Source of the DNA: Bradyrhizobium sp. 1(2017)
GTDB taxonomy: Bacteria > Pseudomonadota > Alphaproteobacteria > Rhizobiales > Xanthobacteraceae
DNA: 64,000 bases
Direction: 5' to 3'
NCBI RefSeq assembly: GCF_011602485.2
Contig: NZ_CP050022.2
Span: 5,352,001 to 5,416,000 of the forward strand
Under the pieces are notes generated by a model. That model made no database searches, was not told the DNA's origin, and saw only the letters and a list, made by a program, of their open reading frames with translations. The position numbers and the translations under genes were made by a program. Shown in pieces: positions 1 to 7,841 of the stretch; position 1 is the first letter of the stretch, and every line of letters begins with the position of its first letter.

Positions 1-145
1 TCAGCCACGACATCACCCAGTGCCCGAGGAACACCATCGCACTGGCGGCGGGAAGGCTGGCGATGCCCGCCGCGATCAGCGAGGTCAGTCCGGACTGGAG
101 CACGCCAAAGACGACATGCGCATAGCGGCGGGGGATGCGGAGCAT
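1..145 (-). CDS. DUF2798 membrane protein, partial (3' end outside window)
   Basis: The minus strand opens with ATG at 145 and reads MLRIPRRYAHVVFGVLQSG, then a hydrophobic stretch, and runs off the window edge after about 48 codons. The IPRRYAHxVFGxLQSGLT start is typical of the DUF2798 family, short integral membrane proteins with two transmembrane helices and no assigned reaction. Only the first helix and the start of the loop are visible. The family match is recognised by eye; the function is unknown. Too little is present to judge integrity. Confidence 0.7.
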   Translation of the reverse strand, partial: MLRIPRRYAHVVFGVLQSGLTSLIAAGIASLPAASAMVFLGHWVMSWL

Positions 146-442
146 GAGAGGTCCATGGTTGCCGTCACCGAGCCAAGCAAGGCATATGCCGCCGCCGGCG
201 ACGGTACTCCGTGGTTCTCCGACCATGAACAGAGTTCCAGCTGTGCGCGCTCAAAGCGGATGGTCTGGCGCCCGCTCCGCCGGGCTCGATTTTGCGAAAC
301 CGATCTCGATTGTTTCGGCGCGTGCACGCTTTCGAGATTTCCGTGAATGGCCCGGGGTTTACCCTGCAAATTTCGCTTGGTCGGGGAATATCGTGACGTC
401 CAACATGTTGCAGTCATGGAAGGTGAATCGTGGGAGATGACC

Positions 443-649
443 ATGAATCACAGGGGCGTCGAGTTCACCGTCGCCAAGACGGCCAATCCCCGCATCTGGC
501 AATGGGAGTTCCGCATCGGCGAGCAGATCAAGACCGGCAGGACCGAGACCAAGATCGACTTGTTGGCGATCCGGCGGGTGCAGCTGCGCATCGATCGGGA
601 ACTGAAAGCGATGGAGCGCGAGCGAGACGGCCCAAACCGGCCGGGCTGA
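443..649 (+). CDS. Conserved small hypothetical protein
   Basis: A 68-residue cytoplasmic protein (MNHRGVEFTVAKTANPRIW...). It contains no cysteine, membrane segment or signal peptide, and has a basic/acidic C-terminal helix ending RELKAMERERDGPNRPG. I chose ATG 443 because GGGAG at 432-436 lies six bases upstream. ATG 437 would abut the ribosome binding site, and the ORF upstream of it is not protein-like. The sequence resembles a short protein repeated across Bradyrhizobium genomes. No function can be assigned. Confidence 0.65.
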   Translation: MNHRGVEFTVAKTANPRIWQWEFRIGEQIKTGRTETKIDLLAIRRVQLRIDRELKAMERERDGPNRPG

Positions 650-781
650 GTGAGATCAGCGGCGGCGGGGCGCCACAAGGCGATCCCGTAGCCGCCCGGA
701 ATTGATCTGGTCGGGGTTTGGGATTGCACTGCGCGCCCATGGCCTTGGGGGTGGGGCCATCACGCGCGATCGGTGCCAGCC

Positions 782-1015
782 ATGCCGCTCTATTTCTTTC
801 GAATCCGCAACGGCCGCTATTCCGGCTGCGCGGACCAGGCGTCGGAATTTGCCGATCGCGATGCGGCCTGGAAGGAGATGACCAGCGTCTGCGCCGACAT
901 GGCCGCCGGCATCGCGCGCAAGCTCCAGGAAAATTCCGAGTGGCACATGGAGCTCCTGGACGAGGCCAAGGAGCCGGTGTTCCGGATCCGCATCGTCGCG
1001 GAGACGCTCGAATAG
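782..1015 (+). CDS. DUF6894 family small protein
   Basis: A 77-residue soluble protein starting MPLYFFRIRNGRYSG and containing FADRDAAWKEM and ARKLQENSEWHMELLDE. This is the DUF6894-type pattern common in multiple copies in Bradyrhizobium. ATG 782 is chosen over an in-frame GTG at 773 because family members begin MPLYFFxI. The role is unknown. It stands alone between a small plus-strand gene and a convergent minus-strand gene. Confidence 0.75.
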   Translation: MPLYFFRIRNGRYSGCADQASEFADRDAAWKEMTSVCADMAAGIARKLQENSEWHMELLDEAKEPVFRIRIVAETLE

Positions 1016-1025
1016 GGCCGCAGCC

Positions 1026-1280
1026 TTAATCCGCGCTGGGCAGCCGCCGCATGGTGAATTCGATGTCGCCGCCGGGCAGTTCGCGCCAGGTCTCGACCGC
1101 GCTCATGTAACCCGCCTTGGGGTAGCGGGCGAAGAAGGCCTCTGCCCTCGCCCGCGCCGCTGCGCGCGGCAGCGTGAAGGTCTCGCGCAGATAGCCGTCG
1201 GCGATCGCATGATCCGGCTTGCCGCCCGCCTTGCGCCGGCGCGCCATCCGCTCGGCGAGATCCCGCGGACGATCGGCCAT
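1026..1280 (-). CDS. Conserved hypothetical protein (84 aa)
   Basis: The protein begins MADRPRDLAERMARRRKAGGKPDHAIADGYLRETF and is basic and helical in its first half. A compact segment follows with AEAFFARYPKAGYMSAVETWRELPGGDIEFTMRRLP written here only in part. No membrane segment, signal or recognised catalytic motif is seen. It is convergent with the DUF6894 gene, leaving only about 10 bp between the stops. It is probably a real gene, judging from even codon use and a protein-like composition, but its function is unknown. Confidence 0.6.
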   Translation of the reverse strand: MADRPRDLAERMARRRKAGGKPDHAIADGYLRETFTLPRAAARARAEAFFARYPKAGYMSAVETWRELPGGDIEFTMRRLPSAD

Positions 1281-1379
1281 GTCACGCCTCCTCTACGCAA
1301 ATACGCTCCGGCCAAATGTAGGGAGCGGATCGGATGAAGAGGAGTCCCGCTGGGAGGCGCTATTGCGCCCCCGTCGCGA

Positions 1380-1676
1380 TCAGTTGGCTGACGTGCCGGA
1401 TTTCTTCTTCGGCGCGCTGGTCGCAGCCGAAGCCTTGGGCGCTGCCGCCTGCTTGGGCGGATCGGAGCGCATGCCGCCCCAGGGATCGTTGGACGCCTTG
1501 GAGTCCGGAATCTTCTTCAGCGTTTCCTTGTAGGCCTTGTCGCGCTCGGCCTCGGCGGCCTTCTCCTCGGGGGTCTTGCTAGGGGCGTCCTGCAGCAAAT
1601 TGAGATTGGGCATTTGCGCATAGGCCGGTCCCGCCAGCACGGCCAGCACCGCGGCCAAACGGAAAAGCTTCATCAT
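1380..1676 (-). CDS. Small exported DPWGG-motif protein
   Basis: A 98-residue protein with a clear Sec signal peptide (MMKLFRLAAVLAVLAGPAYAQ, cut after AYA). The short mature part is charged: residues about 35-65 hold KAAEAERDKAYKETLKKIPDSK followed by NDPWGGMR, then a Pro/Ala/Lys-rich tail. The block KAYK-x-x-L-x-x-IP-x-x-K-x-x-x-DPWGG-x-R recurs in the protein at 5460-5690, so these are paralogs. Likely periplasmic. Function unknown. Confidence 0.75.
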   Translation of the reverse strand: MMKLFRLAAVLAVLAGPAYAQMPNLNLLQDAPSKTPEEKAAEAERDKAYKETLKKIPDSKASNDPWGGMRSDPPKQAAAPKASAATSAPKKKSGTSAN

Positions 1677-1765
1677 CCACTCCTTGAATCATCCATGAAG
1701 CGCGGATCGCCCGCGCCTTGTCGCGCTTGTCGCGGCGAAGCGCAACCTCAGGGGTCGCGTGGCCG

Positions 1766-1897
1766 CTAGAGCCGGTCCGATCTGCACGATTTCGGCGCAT
1801 GCAGCCAGTCGTCCCAGATCGAGCCGCATCTGGTTTACCCGTTCAGCACAAGGCCGAGCGCGGCCAGACAAAAAACCAGGACACATCGACGCAACAT
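1766..1897 (-). pseudogene. Small lipoprotein gene interrupted by an in-frame stop
   Basis: From ATG 1897 the frame reads MLRRCVLVFCLAALGLVLNG, then TAA (1837-1835). It continues in the same frame as TRCGSIWDDWLHAPKSCRSD-RL to TAG at 1768-1766. The first part is a lipoprotein-type signal and the stop stands exactly where the lipobox cysteine is expected. The second part resembles the C-x-x-IWDDW...SCKSD tail of tiny lipoproteins I recall from Bradyrhizobium. Reading it as one broken gene is an inference; the two halves and the stop codon are plainly visible. Confidence 0.5.
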
Positions 1898-2042
1898 AAC
1901 CCACCCGCACCCAAGCGAATCATCATATCGGGCGAAGTCGGGCATTTTCAAGCCGATGGGGCCGGCGCCGGACCGGGTGACTTTGCCCCGCCGATCCGCG
2001 CAGAATGAGAAACATCCGGCAACAATGGAGGGAACGACAGCA

Positions 2043-2507
2043 ATGCCAACGCAGCCAGACGCCGAGTTCGGCATCACCGACGCCAGGCGCATTCTCGGCG
2101 AGGTCTTTGCGCCCTGGGTCCAGGATCTCGGCCTTTCCGTCGAGCGCATCGAGCACACGCAGCCTGCGGACGCGCCGGACTGGCAGCCGGGCGCGCTCTT
2201 GCGGATGCCGTTTTCGGAGCGGTTGTGCCGGAACGGCGGCATCGTCTGCGGCCAGGCGCTGATGGCCCTCGCCGACACCGCGATGGTGATCGCCATCCTC
2301 GCCGCCAATCGCGGCTATCGTCCGATGACCACGGTCGACCAGACCACGCACTTCATGCGCGCGGCCACTTCCTCGGACGTGCTGGCGGACGCCCGCGTGG
2401 TGCGGCTCGGGCGCACCATGAGCTTTGGCCGCGTCACGCTGCTCTCGGCCTCCGACAACAAGCCGGTCGCGATGGTGTCGAGCGCGTTCGCGATGCTGCC
2501 GGGGTAA
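2043..2507 (+). CDS. PaaI-type hotdog thioesterase
   Basis: A 154-residue single hotdog-fold protein. The motif region NGGIVCGQALMALADTAM (about residues 62-80) corresponds to the GGxxxxxADxA helix of the PaaI/YbgC thioesterases. It is followed by the strands TTVDQTTHFMRAA and VRLGRTMSFGRV. Such enzymes hydrolyse aryl- or acyl-CoA thioesters in the cytoplasm; the substrate cannot be read here. ATG 2043 is chosen because GGAGGG (2027-2032) lies upstream with suitable spacing. The gene stands alone, with a GC-rich hairpin after its stop. Confidence 0.8.
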   Translation: MPTQPDAEFGITDARRILGEVFAPWVQDLGLSVERIEHTQPADAPDWQPGALLRMPFSERLCRNGGIVCGQALMALADTAMVIAILAANRGYRPMTTVDQTTHFMRAATSSDVLADARVVRLGRTMSFGRVTLLSASDNKPVAMVSSAFAMLPG

Positions 2508-2524
2508 AACCCGAAACGAAGAGA

Positions 2525-2552
2525 GCCGCGGGAGCGCAAAGCGCACCGCGGC
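2525..2552. terminator. GC-rich hairpin between convergent genes
   Basis: GCCGCGG (2525-2531) pairs perfectly with CCGCGGC (2546-2552) across a 14-nt loop. It sits 18 bp after the thioesterase stop and upstream of the convergent HdeA-like stop. There is no long T-run on either side, so it may be a weak bidirectional terminator or simply a stabilising 3' hairpin. Confidence 0.4.
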
Positions 2553-2643
2553 CCTTCCATCAGCTTCACATCATCACGTTCGCTTCGAAGCAACAGGCCG
2601 AAGCGCGATCGCATCCGCGCTTTCGGCCGGCACAATTCAAACG

Positions 2644-2937
2644 TTACTTGCCGAGCACCTCGTCGGCCGCGGTGACGATGCTGGCAGTCGGATTCTTTCC
2701 GCAATAGGCACCGAACTTCTTGGCGTTCTCGATGAACACGTCGGTGTCGATGATCGCGTTGTCCTCGTCGCCCTTGTACCAGCCGTCCATCCAGGTCAGC
2801 ACCACCTGGATGTTGTCTTCGCCGCTCTCGAGGAACTGCTTGCAGCTCATCGTCGAGAGGTCCCACTTGACGGCGTGGGCGGGCATCGATGACAGCGAGA
2901 GCGCTGCGGCGAACAGAATCGAAAGCGTGGTCTTCAT
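2644..2937 (-). CDS. HdeA/HdeB-like periplasmic acid-stress protein
   Basis: A 97-residue protein with a signal peptide (MKTTLSILFAAALSLSSMPAHA). The mature part has TMSCKQFLESGEDN...LTWMDGWYKG and a second cysteine in FGAYCGKNP. This is the two-cysteine HdeA/HdeB pattern: small helical chaperones that protect periplasmic proteins at low pH. Met at 2937 is chosen over the one at 2949 because the signal peptide begins there. The gene is divergent from the PilZ gene. Confidence 0.7.
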   Translation of the reverse strand: MKTTLSILFAAALSLSSMPAHAVKWDLSTMSCKQFLESGEDNIQVVLTWMDGWYKGDEDNAIIDTDVFIENAKKFGAYCGKNPTASIVTAADEVLGK

Positions 2938-3119
2938 CAATATCTCCATCGGCGTGCAACGCCATAAAGGAAAGGCTTGTGGGGAAAGTCGGCGGAGAGA
3001 CTCTCCGCATCAACGTCGTAAACGAAGTATGAAGCGCTGTGCAAGTAGCGCCAGTATTGAGTTTGGTTCTACGTAATTTCTATGCGCTATTTCACAATCG
3101 TGGTTATGGATTAACGGGC

Positions 3120-3362
3120 ATGATCGAGAAGCGTACGACGCAGCGGCACCGCGTTTTCAAGGGTGGAGCGATCACCTTCGAAGGCAGCGACATCGCCTGC
3201 ACGGTGCGAAACATGTCGGCGGGCGGCGCGGCGATCGACCTCGAAGGTGCCGTCACATTGCCGCAAGCGTTCACACTCTCGATCGCGTGCGACAAATTCG
3301 TGCGGAATTGCCGCCCCGTTTGGCGCAACGACCGCCGCGTCGGCCTCGCTTTCGTGCAATAA
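3120..3362 (+). CDS. PilZ domain protein
   Basis: An 80-residue single-domain protein, MIEKRTTQRHRVFKGG. It carries the two PilZ signatures for cyclic-di-GMP binding: the basic RxxxR-type start (RTTQRHR, residues about 5-11) and NMSAGGAAIDLEG (about 38-50, D/NxSxxG). A typical C-terminal strand, RPVWRNDRRVGLAFV, follows. It is probably a c-di-GMP receptor with motility or surface targets, but nothing adjacent names the target. ATG 3120 matches the normal PilZ N-terminus. The preceding ORF extension is not protein-like. Confidence 0.85.
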   Translation: MIEKRTTQRHRVFKGGAITFEGSDIACTVRNMSAGGAAIDLEGAVTLPQAFTLSIACDKFVRNCRPVWRNDRRVGLAFVQ

Positions 3363-3406
3363 TGCATGCGATGTGAACGATGGTTCGCATCGCATCCACA
3401 ACACGA

Positions 3407-5446
3407 TTATGATTGCATGATACGACGACGACGGCGACGCCACCGCAGGCTTGCGATCACGAGCACGACGATCGCGAGCGCGATCACCGATGACGCCGCA
3501 ACAAATCGTCCGCCCGGACGATCGATGCTGCGCGACCACAATGTCGGCGCCTCGCCCGGCCGCGCCAGGCGAAACGCAACGACGCTGTCGCCGATCGAAG
3601 TGCCTGCCTCGGAGTGGCCGCCGGCGCCGATCGCGACATATTGCTCGCCCTTCCAGAGATAGGTCATGGGATTGGCGACGCCGGGCACCGGCAGCCGTCC
3701 CTGCCATAGCTCCCTGCCGCTGCGCGCATCGAAGGCCCGCAGATAGGCGTCCATCGCGCCGGTGAAGACGAGGCCGCTCGCGGTGACCGCGAGCCCGTTG
3801 ACGAGCGGCGCGCCCCAGGGCAGCGGCGCGCCAAACGGCGCAAGGTCCTCGGTGGTGCCGACCGTCGAACGCCAGAGGATTTTGCCGGCCTTCAGATCGA
3901 CCGCGACCATCTCGCCCCAGGGCGGCTTGTTGCAGAGCAGACCGAGCGGCGACATCACGACTGCACGCGACATCGCAAACGGCGCGCCACGCTGCTGGCC
4001 GAAATCATGACCCGGCGGCGGATTGAATCCGACGGCTTCCGCGCGCGGGATCAGCTTGATGCGATGAACGGCGCGGCTGGTGTTCGCATAGAGGATCTGG
4101 CTGACCGGATCGAAGGCCGCGCTGCCCCAGTTCACGCCGCCGCCGGTGAACGGAAACACCAGCGTGCCCTGCACCGAAGGCGGCGTGAACAGACCTTCGT
4201 TGCGCGCTTCTGAAAACTGGCGTTCGCATGAAGAGCCGCCCAATCCCGGCAACAGCGAGAGCGCATCATCGGTCGAGATCGCCTGCGAGGTCAGCGGCGG
4301 CACATGCGTCGGGAATGGCTGCGTCGGTGACAGCGCTTCCCCCTCCGCGCCGTTTTGCGGCACCGCGCGCTCCTCGACCGGCCATACCGGCTTGCCGGTG
4401 TCGCGATCGAGCACGAAGACAAAGCCTTGCTTGGTTGGCTGGATCACAACATCGCGCTGATCTCCCCCGGTGTCGATGCGCGCGAGCGTCGGCTGCGCTG
4501 CCAGATCGTAGTCCCAGACGTCGTGATGCACGGTCTGGAACGCCCATGCGAGTTCGCCGGTTTCGATGTGCAGCGCGACCACCGAATTGGCGTGCTCGTT
4601 GTTGCCTGGCCGCTTGCCGCCCCAGAAATCCGGCGAGGGCGACGACGTCGGCAGGAATACGAGCCCGCGCGCGTCATCGACCGACGTCGGCGCCCAGACA
4701 TTGGCGTGACCGGCTTCGATGCCATCGCGCTTGAGCGGCTCGAAGGTCCAGCGCGGCTCGCCGCTACGCGCATCGAACGCGCGCACCACGCCGCTCGGCG
4801 CGTCGACGCGGCGATTGTCGCCGATCGCAGATCCGACCACGACGACACCGCGGCCGACCGCCGGCGGCGAGGTGATCTGGAATTCGCCGGGCCAGTCCAG
4901 AGCCATTCCGACATCGAGCCTGATCTCGCCGTCACGACCAAATCCGGCACAGGGGACGCCCGTCTTTGCATCGAGCGCGATCAGGCGGACATCGTTGGTG
5001 CCCATGAAGATGCGCGAGCGGCAGGCGGCTTCAGGCGGCGCCGTGTCGTCGACCCAATGGGTGACGCCGCGGCAGACATAGCGATTGGCGGGACGCTGGC
5101 TGGTCGCGATCTTCGGATCATGACGCCATCTCTGTGCGCCCGTGCCGGGATCGAGCGCGATGACCTCGTTGAAGGGGGAGCAGAAGATCAGGCTGTCTTC
5201 GACGAACAGCGGCGTCGCCTGGAATTTGGTTCGCCGCATCAGCTCGGGCGAGCGTGCCGTGAGATCGCCGGTGCGATATTCGAAGGCGCGGACGAGCTGG
5301 CCAACATTGCCGGGCGAGATCTGTCGCAAGGACGAGAAGCGCGAGCCGCCGGGATCGCCGCCCCAGCTCTCCCAGGCGAGGCATGGCGGCACTGCAAACC
5401 ACAGGAGCGTAACGAAGGCGGCCGCAACGCGCAGGTTGGTCCGCAA
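3407..5446 (-). CDS. Exported PQQ-dependent dehydrogenase (glucose-dehydrogenase-like) with C-terminal anchor
   Basis: A protein of about 679 residues that folds as an eight-bladed quinoprotein propeller. It begins with a signal peptide (LRVAAAFVTLLWFAVPPCLA), then WGGDPGGSRFSSLRQI. The GDH-like CRGVTHW and ARLIALD-type segment (DVRLIALDAKTG) follows, then HDVWDYDLAAQPTL, which holds the expected catalytic Asp. Near the C-terminus RFVAASSVIALAIVVLVIA forms one membrane helix followed by a run of arginines. E. coli membrane GDH has five N-terminal helices; here the anchor is C-terminal. TTG 5446 is chosen because AGGACGAGG lies 6 bp upstream and the frame above overlaps another gene. Substrate unknown. 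Confidence 0.8.
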   Translation of the reverse strand: MRTNLRVAAAFVTLLWFAVPPCLAWESWGGDPGGSRFSSLRQISPGNVGQLVRAFEYRTGDLTARSPELMRRTKFQATPLFVEDSLIFCSPFNEVIALDPGTGAQRWRHDPKIATSQRPANRYVCRGVTHWVDDTAPPEAACRSRIFMGTNDVRLIALDAKTGVPCAGFGRDGEIRLDVGMALDWPGEFQITSPPAVGRGVVVVGSAIGDNRRVDAPSGVVRAFDARSGEPRWTFEPLKRDGIEAGHANVWAPTSVDDARGLVFLPTSSPSPDFWGGKRPGNNEHANSVVALHIETGELAWAFQTVHHDVWDYDLAAQPTLARIDTGGDQRDVVIQPTKQGFVFVLDRDTGKPVWPVEERAVPQNGAEGEALSPTQPFPTHVPPLTSQAISTDDALSLLPGLGGSSCERQFSEARNEGLFTPPSVQGTLVFPFTGGGVNWGSAAFDPVSQILYANTSRAVHRIKLIPRAEAVGFNPPPGHDFGQQRGAPFAMSRAVVMSPLGLLCNKPPWGEMVAVDLKAGKILWRSTVGTTEDLAPFGAPLPWGAPLVNGLAVTASGLVFTGAMDAYLRAFDARSGRELWQGRLPVPGVANPMTYLWKGEQYVAIGAGGHSEAGTSIGDSVVAFRLARPGEAPTLWSRSIDRPGGRFVAASSVIALAIVVLVIASLRWRRRRRRIMQS

Positions 5447-5459
5447 CGCCCGCCTCGTC

Positions 5460-5690
5460 CTATTTCGACTTCTTGGCGGGCTCGCTCGGCCGGGCCCCGC
5501 CCCACGGATCGTACTTGTCCTTGGGCTCGGGAATACGCTCGAGCGCGGCCTTATAGGCCTTTTCGTCGATCTTGGGCTTGTTGTCGGGCTTGGCATCATT
5601 GCCATGCCGCTTGCTGCCGGCGCCCATCTGCGCCTCGGCCGATCCTGCCGCAAGTGCCAGCACTGCGGCCGCGATGACCAACATCCTCAT
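5460..5690 (-). CDS. Small exported DPWGG-motif protein, paralog of the 1380-1676 gene
   Basis: A 76-residue protein with a signal peptide (MRMLVIAAAVLALAAGSAEAQ). The mature part ends DEKAYKAALERIPEPKDKYDPWGGARPSEPAKKSK (quoted in pieces: KAYKAALERIP and DPWGGARP are the shared core). It lies 13 bp upstream of the PQQ dehydrogenase on the same strand, so the two may be co-transcribed. Probably periplasmic. No function is known for the family. Confidence 0.75.
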   Translation of the reverse strand: MRMLVIAAAVLALAAGSAEAQMGAGSKRHGNDAKPDNKPKIDEKAYKAALERIPEPKDKYDPWGGARPSEPAKKSK

Positions 5691-5843
5691 CGGTGCAATC
5701 CCCCCTCTTCTGGGTACAAACTAGCCTGCAATTCCGTAATAGCAAATGCTGGAGGTTCCAAGGCTTCAGCAAAACTTGATCGCGCCGGACTTCGCGGGAT
5801 CGCATTCGTGCCTATCTGTTGACCCGCGGGGGACCTTTCACGG

Positions 5844-6248
5844 ATGTTACGGATCATTGCTCTTGCGGCGGTGCTCGCCGGCGCACTAGCACTCGGTGCC
5901 TGCGGCTTTGCCGACAGCCGCGCGCCGGTGCCCGAGTTCATGCGCATGAAGGAAGCCGAAGAGGCGCCGCCCGAGCCCGTACCCGACGTCAAGCGCGTGG
6001 TGCGCGAGCAGATCGACGTCGTCTTCCTCAACACGTCCTATCCGCGCGAGGTGCACGTCGCCCGGCCTCATCGTGAGGTGCGAGGGCCGGGCTGGACGGC
6101 CTGCGTCCGCGCCCAGCTCACCTCCGCGACCGGGACGCCGCTGGGCGCCCAGACCTACATCGTGACCATTGCAGGTGGAAAGGTCGTCGACCGCCGCCGC
6201 GCGGAAGCCGACGACATCTGCGGAACCGAGACATACGAACCGATCTAG
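5844..6248 (+). CDS. Hypothetical lipoprotein
   Basis: A 134-residue protein with a type II signal peptide. MLRIIALAAVLAGALALGAC ends in a lipobox (ALGA-C, Cys20). The mature part is acidic and Pro-rich (MKEAEEAPPEPVPDVKR), then has a compact domain with VHVARPHREVRGPG, TACVRAQL and a C-terminal DDICGTETYEPI. The RGPGWTACVRA pattern occurs in small alphaproteobacterial lipoproteins. Likely attached to a membrane leaflet in the periplasm. Function unknown. Confidence 0.75.
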   Translation: MLRIIALAAVLAGALALGACGFADSRAPVPEFMRMKEAEEAPPEPVPDVKRVVREQIDVVFLNTSYPREVHVARPHREVRGPGWTACVRAQLTSATGTPLGAQTYIVTIAGGKVVDRRRAEADDICGTETYEPI

Positions 6249-6354
6249 GAACCCGGGCTCGACGACCACCAAGTTCCGGGAAAAACCAGCATCGCGCCCG
6301 GAACGATCATCGCCTCCCTTTCTTGTTACCGCCGAGGGCAGTTTCGAGGAGGAC

Positions 6355-6687
6355 ATGATGAGGACATTCACGATTGCGCTGTTGGCAGGCGTCGGCGCGC
6401 TGGCCGCAGCAACCGGCGCCAAGGCTGCCGATATCTATACGACCAGCGAATACACGAACCCTGAGCTCATCCAGCAAGTGCGGCTCGTCTGCGACGACGC
6501 CGGCAACTGCTATCGCAGCCGTAGCGGCGCGCGCGTGATCGTGCGCGACTCCTATGCGACCATGCCGCGCGATCGCTATTATGAGCGTCGGACGTATCGT
6601 CGCGACTGGGATGACGGCCCGCGCGCCGGCGTCGGCATCCGCGCGCCTGGCGTCAGTGTGGGCGTCGGTGTCGACGACCGCTGGTAA
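6355..6687 (+). CDS. Exported Arg/Tyr-rich hypothetical protein
   Basis: A 110-residue protein with a signal peptide (MRTFTIALLAGVGALAAATGAKA). The mature part starts DIYTTSEYTNPELIQQVRLVC and holds a two-cysteine segment CDDAGNC. A basic tail rich in Arg/Tyr (DRYYERRTYRRDW) follows, and a glycine/valine repeat GVGIRAPGVSVGVGVDD ends it. ATG 6355 follows a strong GAGGAGG ribosome site. This is a usual type of small secreted protein in Bradyrhizobium. No function known. Confidence 0.75.
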   Translation: MMRTFTIALLAGVGALAAATGAKAADIYTTSEYTNPELIQQVRLVCDDAGNCYRSRSGARVIVRDSYATMPRDRYYERRTYRRDWDDGPRAGVGIRAPGVSVGVGVDDRW

Positions 6688-6760
6688 TTGACCGACCGCT
6701 GGTAATTGGCGAAGTCGATGGGCGGGACCGGACGAGACAACTCGCCCGGTCCCGTCTCTG

Positions 6761-7228
6761 TTACGTTTCGAGCGGATCGGCCGGCGTGACGACGCGCCTT
6801 GCCGTGGGCACGTGCGTGACGAACCGCGCAGCCACCATGCCCACAAACATCGCCACGACGTAAATGAAGGCGGAACGCGAACCAAATCCGAGCGCTGTCA
6901 GTGCCGGCCCCGGACAGAAGCCCACGAGTCCCCAGCCGATGCCGAAGATCGCCGGACCAACGACAATTCTTGGATCGATGTCTGCTCGCGTGGGAACGTA
7001 GAAGCGCTCGGCGAAGAACGGGCGTGCGAGCTTCAAGACGCGGCTGAAGCCGAGGAAGGTGACCGCGACCGCGCCAGCCATCACGAAAGCAAGGCTGGCG
7101 TCCCACGTGCCTTTCGCGATGCCGCCGACATCGAGGAAATTCAGAACCTTTGCCGGATTCGACATGCCGGAAACGATGAGGCCGAGGCCGAAGATCAGGC
7201 CAATGATGAATTGGACGAAGATTGCCAT
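6761..7228 (-). CDS. DUF6691 family membrane protein (C-terminal half of a YeeE/YedE pair)
   Basis: A 155-residue protein with four hydrophobic helices: [22 protein letters not shown], then [18 protein letters not shown], and [21 protein letters not shown]. The GxGWGxxGxCPGPA motif is the conserved cysteine-containing loop of the YeeE/YedE (sulfur transport) superfamily. With the partner at 7234-7662 it makes a split transporter, thought to import reduced sulfur species such as thiosulfate or to move sulfane sulfur. ATG 7228 lies five bases from the partner's stop, so the two are translated together. Confidence 0.85.
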   Translation of the reverse strand: MAIFVQFIIGLIFGLGLIVSGMSNPAKVLNFLDVGGIAKGTWDASLAFVMAGAVAVTFLGFSRVLKLARPFFAERFYVPTRADIDPRIVVGPAIFGIGWGLVGFCPGPALTALGFGSRSAFIYVVAMFVGMVAARFVTHVPTARRVVTPADPLET

Positions 7229-7233
7229 CGCGA

Positions 7234-7662
7234 TCAGCTCCAGTGCCGCATCAAGAAGACAGTCACCATCGCCGTCACCATGAAGGTGATGGTCGCCACC
7301 AACGAACGCATCGAGAGCCGCGACAGCCCGCAGACGCCATGGCCGGACGTGCAGCCGCTGCCCCACACCGCGCCGAAACCGGTGAGCAATCCACCGACGA
7401 TCAAAACGGCCGCCCCAGCCAAAATCGTCTGCTCCGGCAAGCTTCCGGTGACGAGCCGGACCAGCACGGGCGCGGCGACGAGGCCAGCGACGAAGGCGAA
7501 GCGGCCGGCGAATTCGCGGTCCTCATAGGGCGGAAACAGCCGCGCCGCGATACCGCTGACGCCGGCGATCCGTCCCGTCGCCCACATCAGCAGCACGGCG
7601 GACAGCCCGATCAGCGCTCCGCCCAGGAGCGATGCCAATGGCGTGAAAGGCGTCGCGATCAT
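7234..7662 (-). CDS. YeeE/YedE family membrane protein (N-terminal half of pair)
   Basis: A 142-residue protein with four helices: LASLLGGALIGLSAVLLMWATG, FAGRFAFVAGLVAAPVLV, AVLIVGGLLTGFGAVWG and an end helix. The signature GSGCTSGHGVCGLSRLS is the family's conserved cysteine loop. It is the first gene of a two-gene operon with the DUF6691 gene. No sulfur-responsive ArsR/BigR regulator, sulfurtransferase or sulfur dioxygenase is adjacent, unlike many such loci. ATG 7662 is used because the upstream extension is not protein-like. Confidence 0.85.
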   Translation of the reverse strand: MIATPFTPLASLLGGALIGLSAVLLMWATGRIAGVSGIAARLFPPYEDREFAGRFAFVAGLVAAPVLVRLVTGSLPEQTILAGAAVLIVGGLLTGFGAVWGSGCTSGHGVCGLSRLSMRSLVATITFMVTAMVTVFLMRHWS

Positions 7663-7841
7663 CGTGATCCTCCAGGTCCAGAGCAATCCCTGTGCTTCCA
7701 TCGATACGACCGGCGATCGGGCGCACGGATGCTCAACGAGACGTTAACACTACCACTCGAATTGACGCGGCGTCCCAACGGTATTTTCCAATCTTTACGC
7801 TAAGCATGGCCGCGTAACACGGGCTGGGACGACGGGACGTG

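Noticed and set aside
3100..3119. ATGGATTAACGGG before the PilZ gene as a CtrA site
   Set aside because: Only one TTAA half is present and no second half lies at the right distance, so it is not reported as a site.
4355..5677. A 440-codon plus-strand frame opposite the PQQ dehydrogenase
   Set aside because: Composition is dominated by Arg/Asp/Ala runs typical of antisense reading in GC-rich DNA. The minus strand encodes clear propeller motifs.
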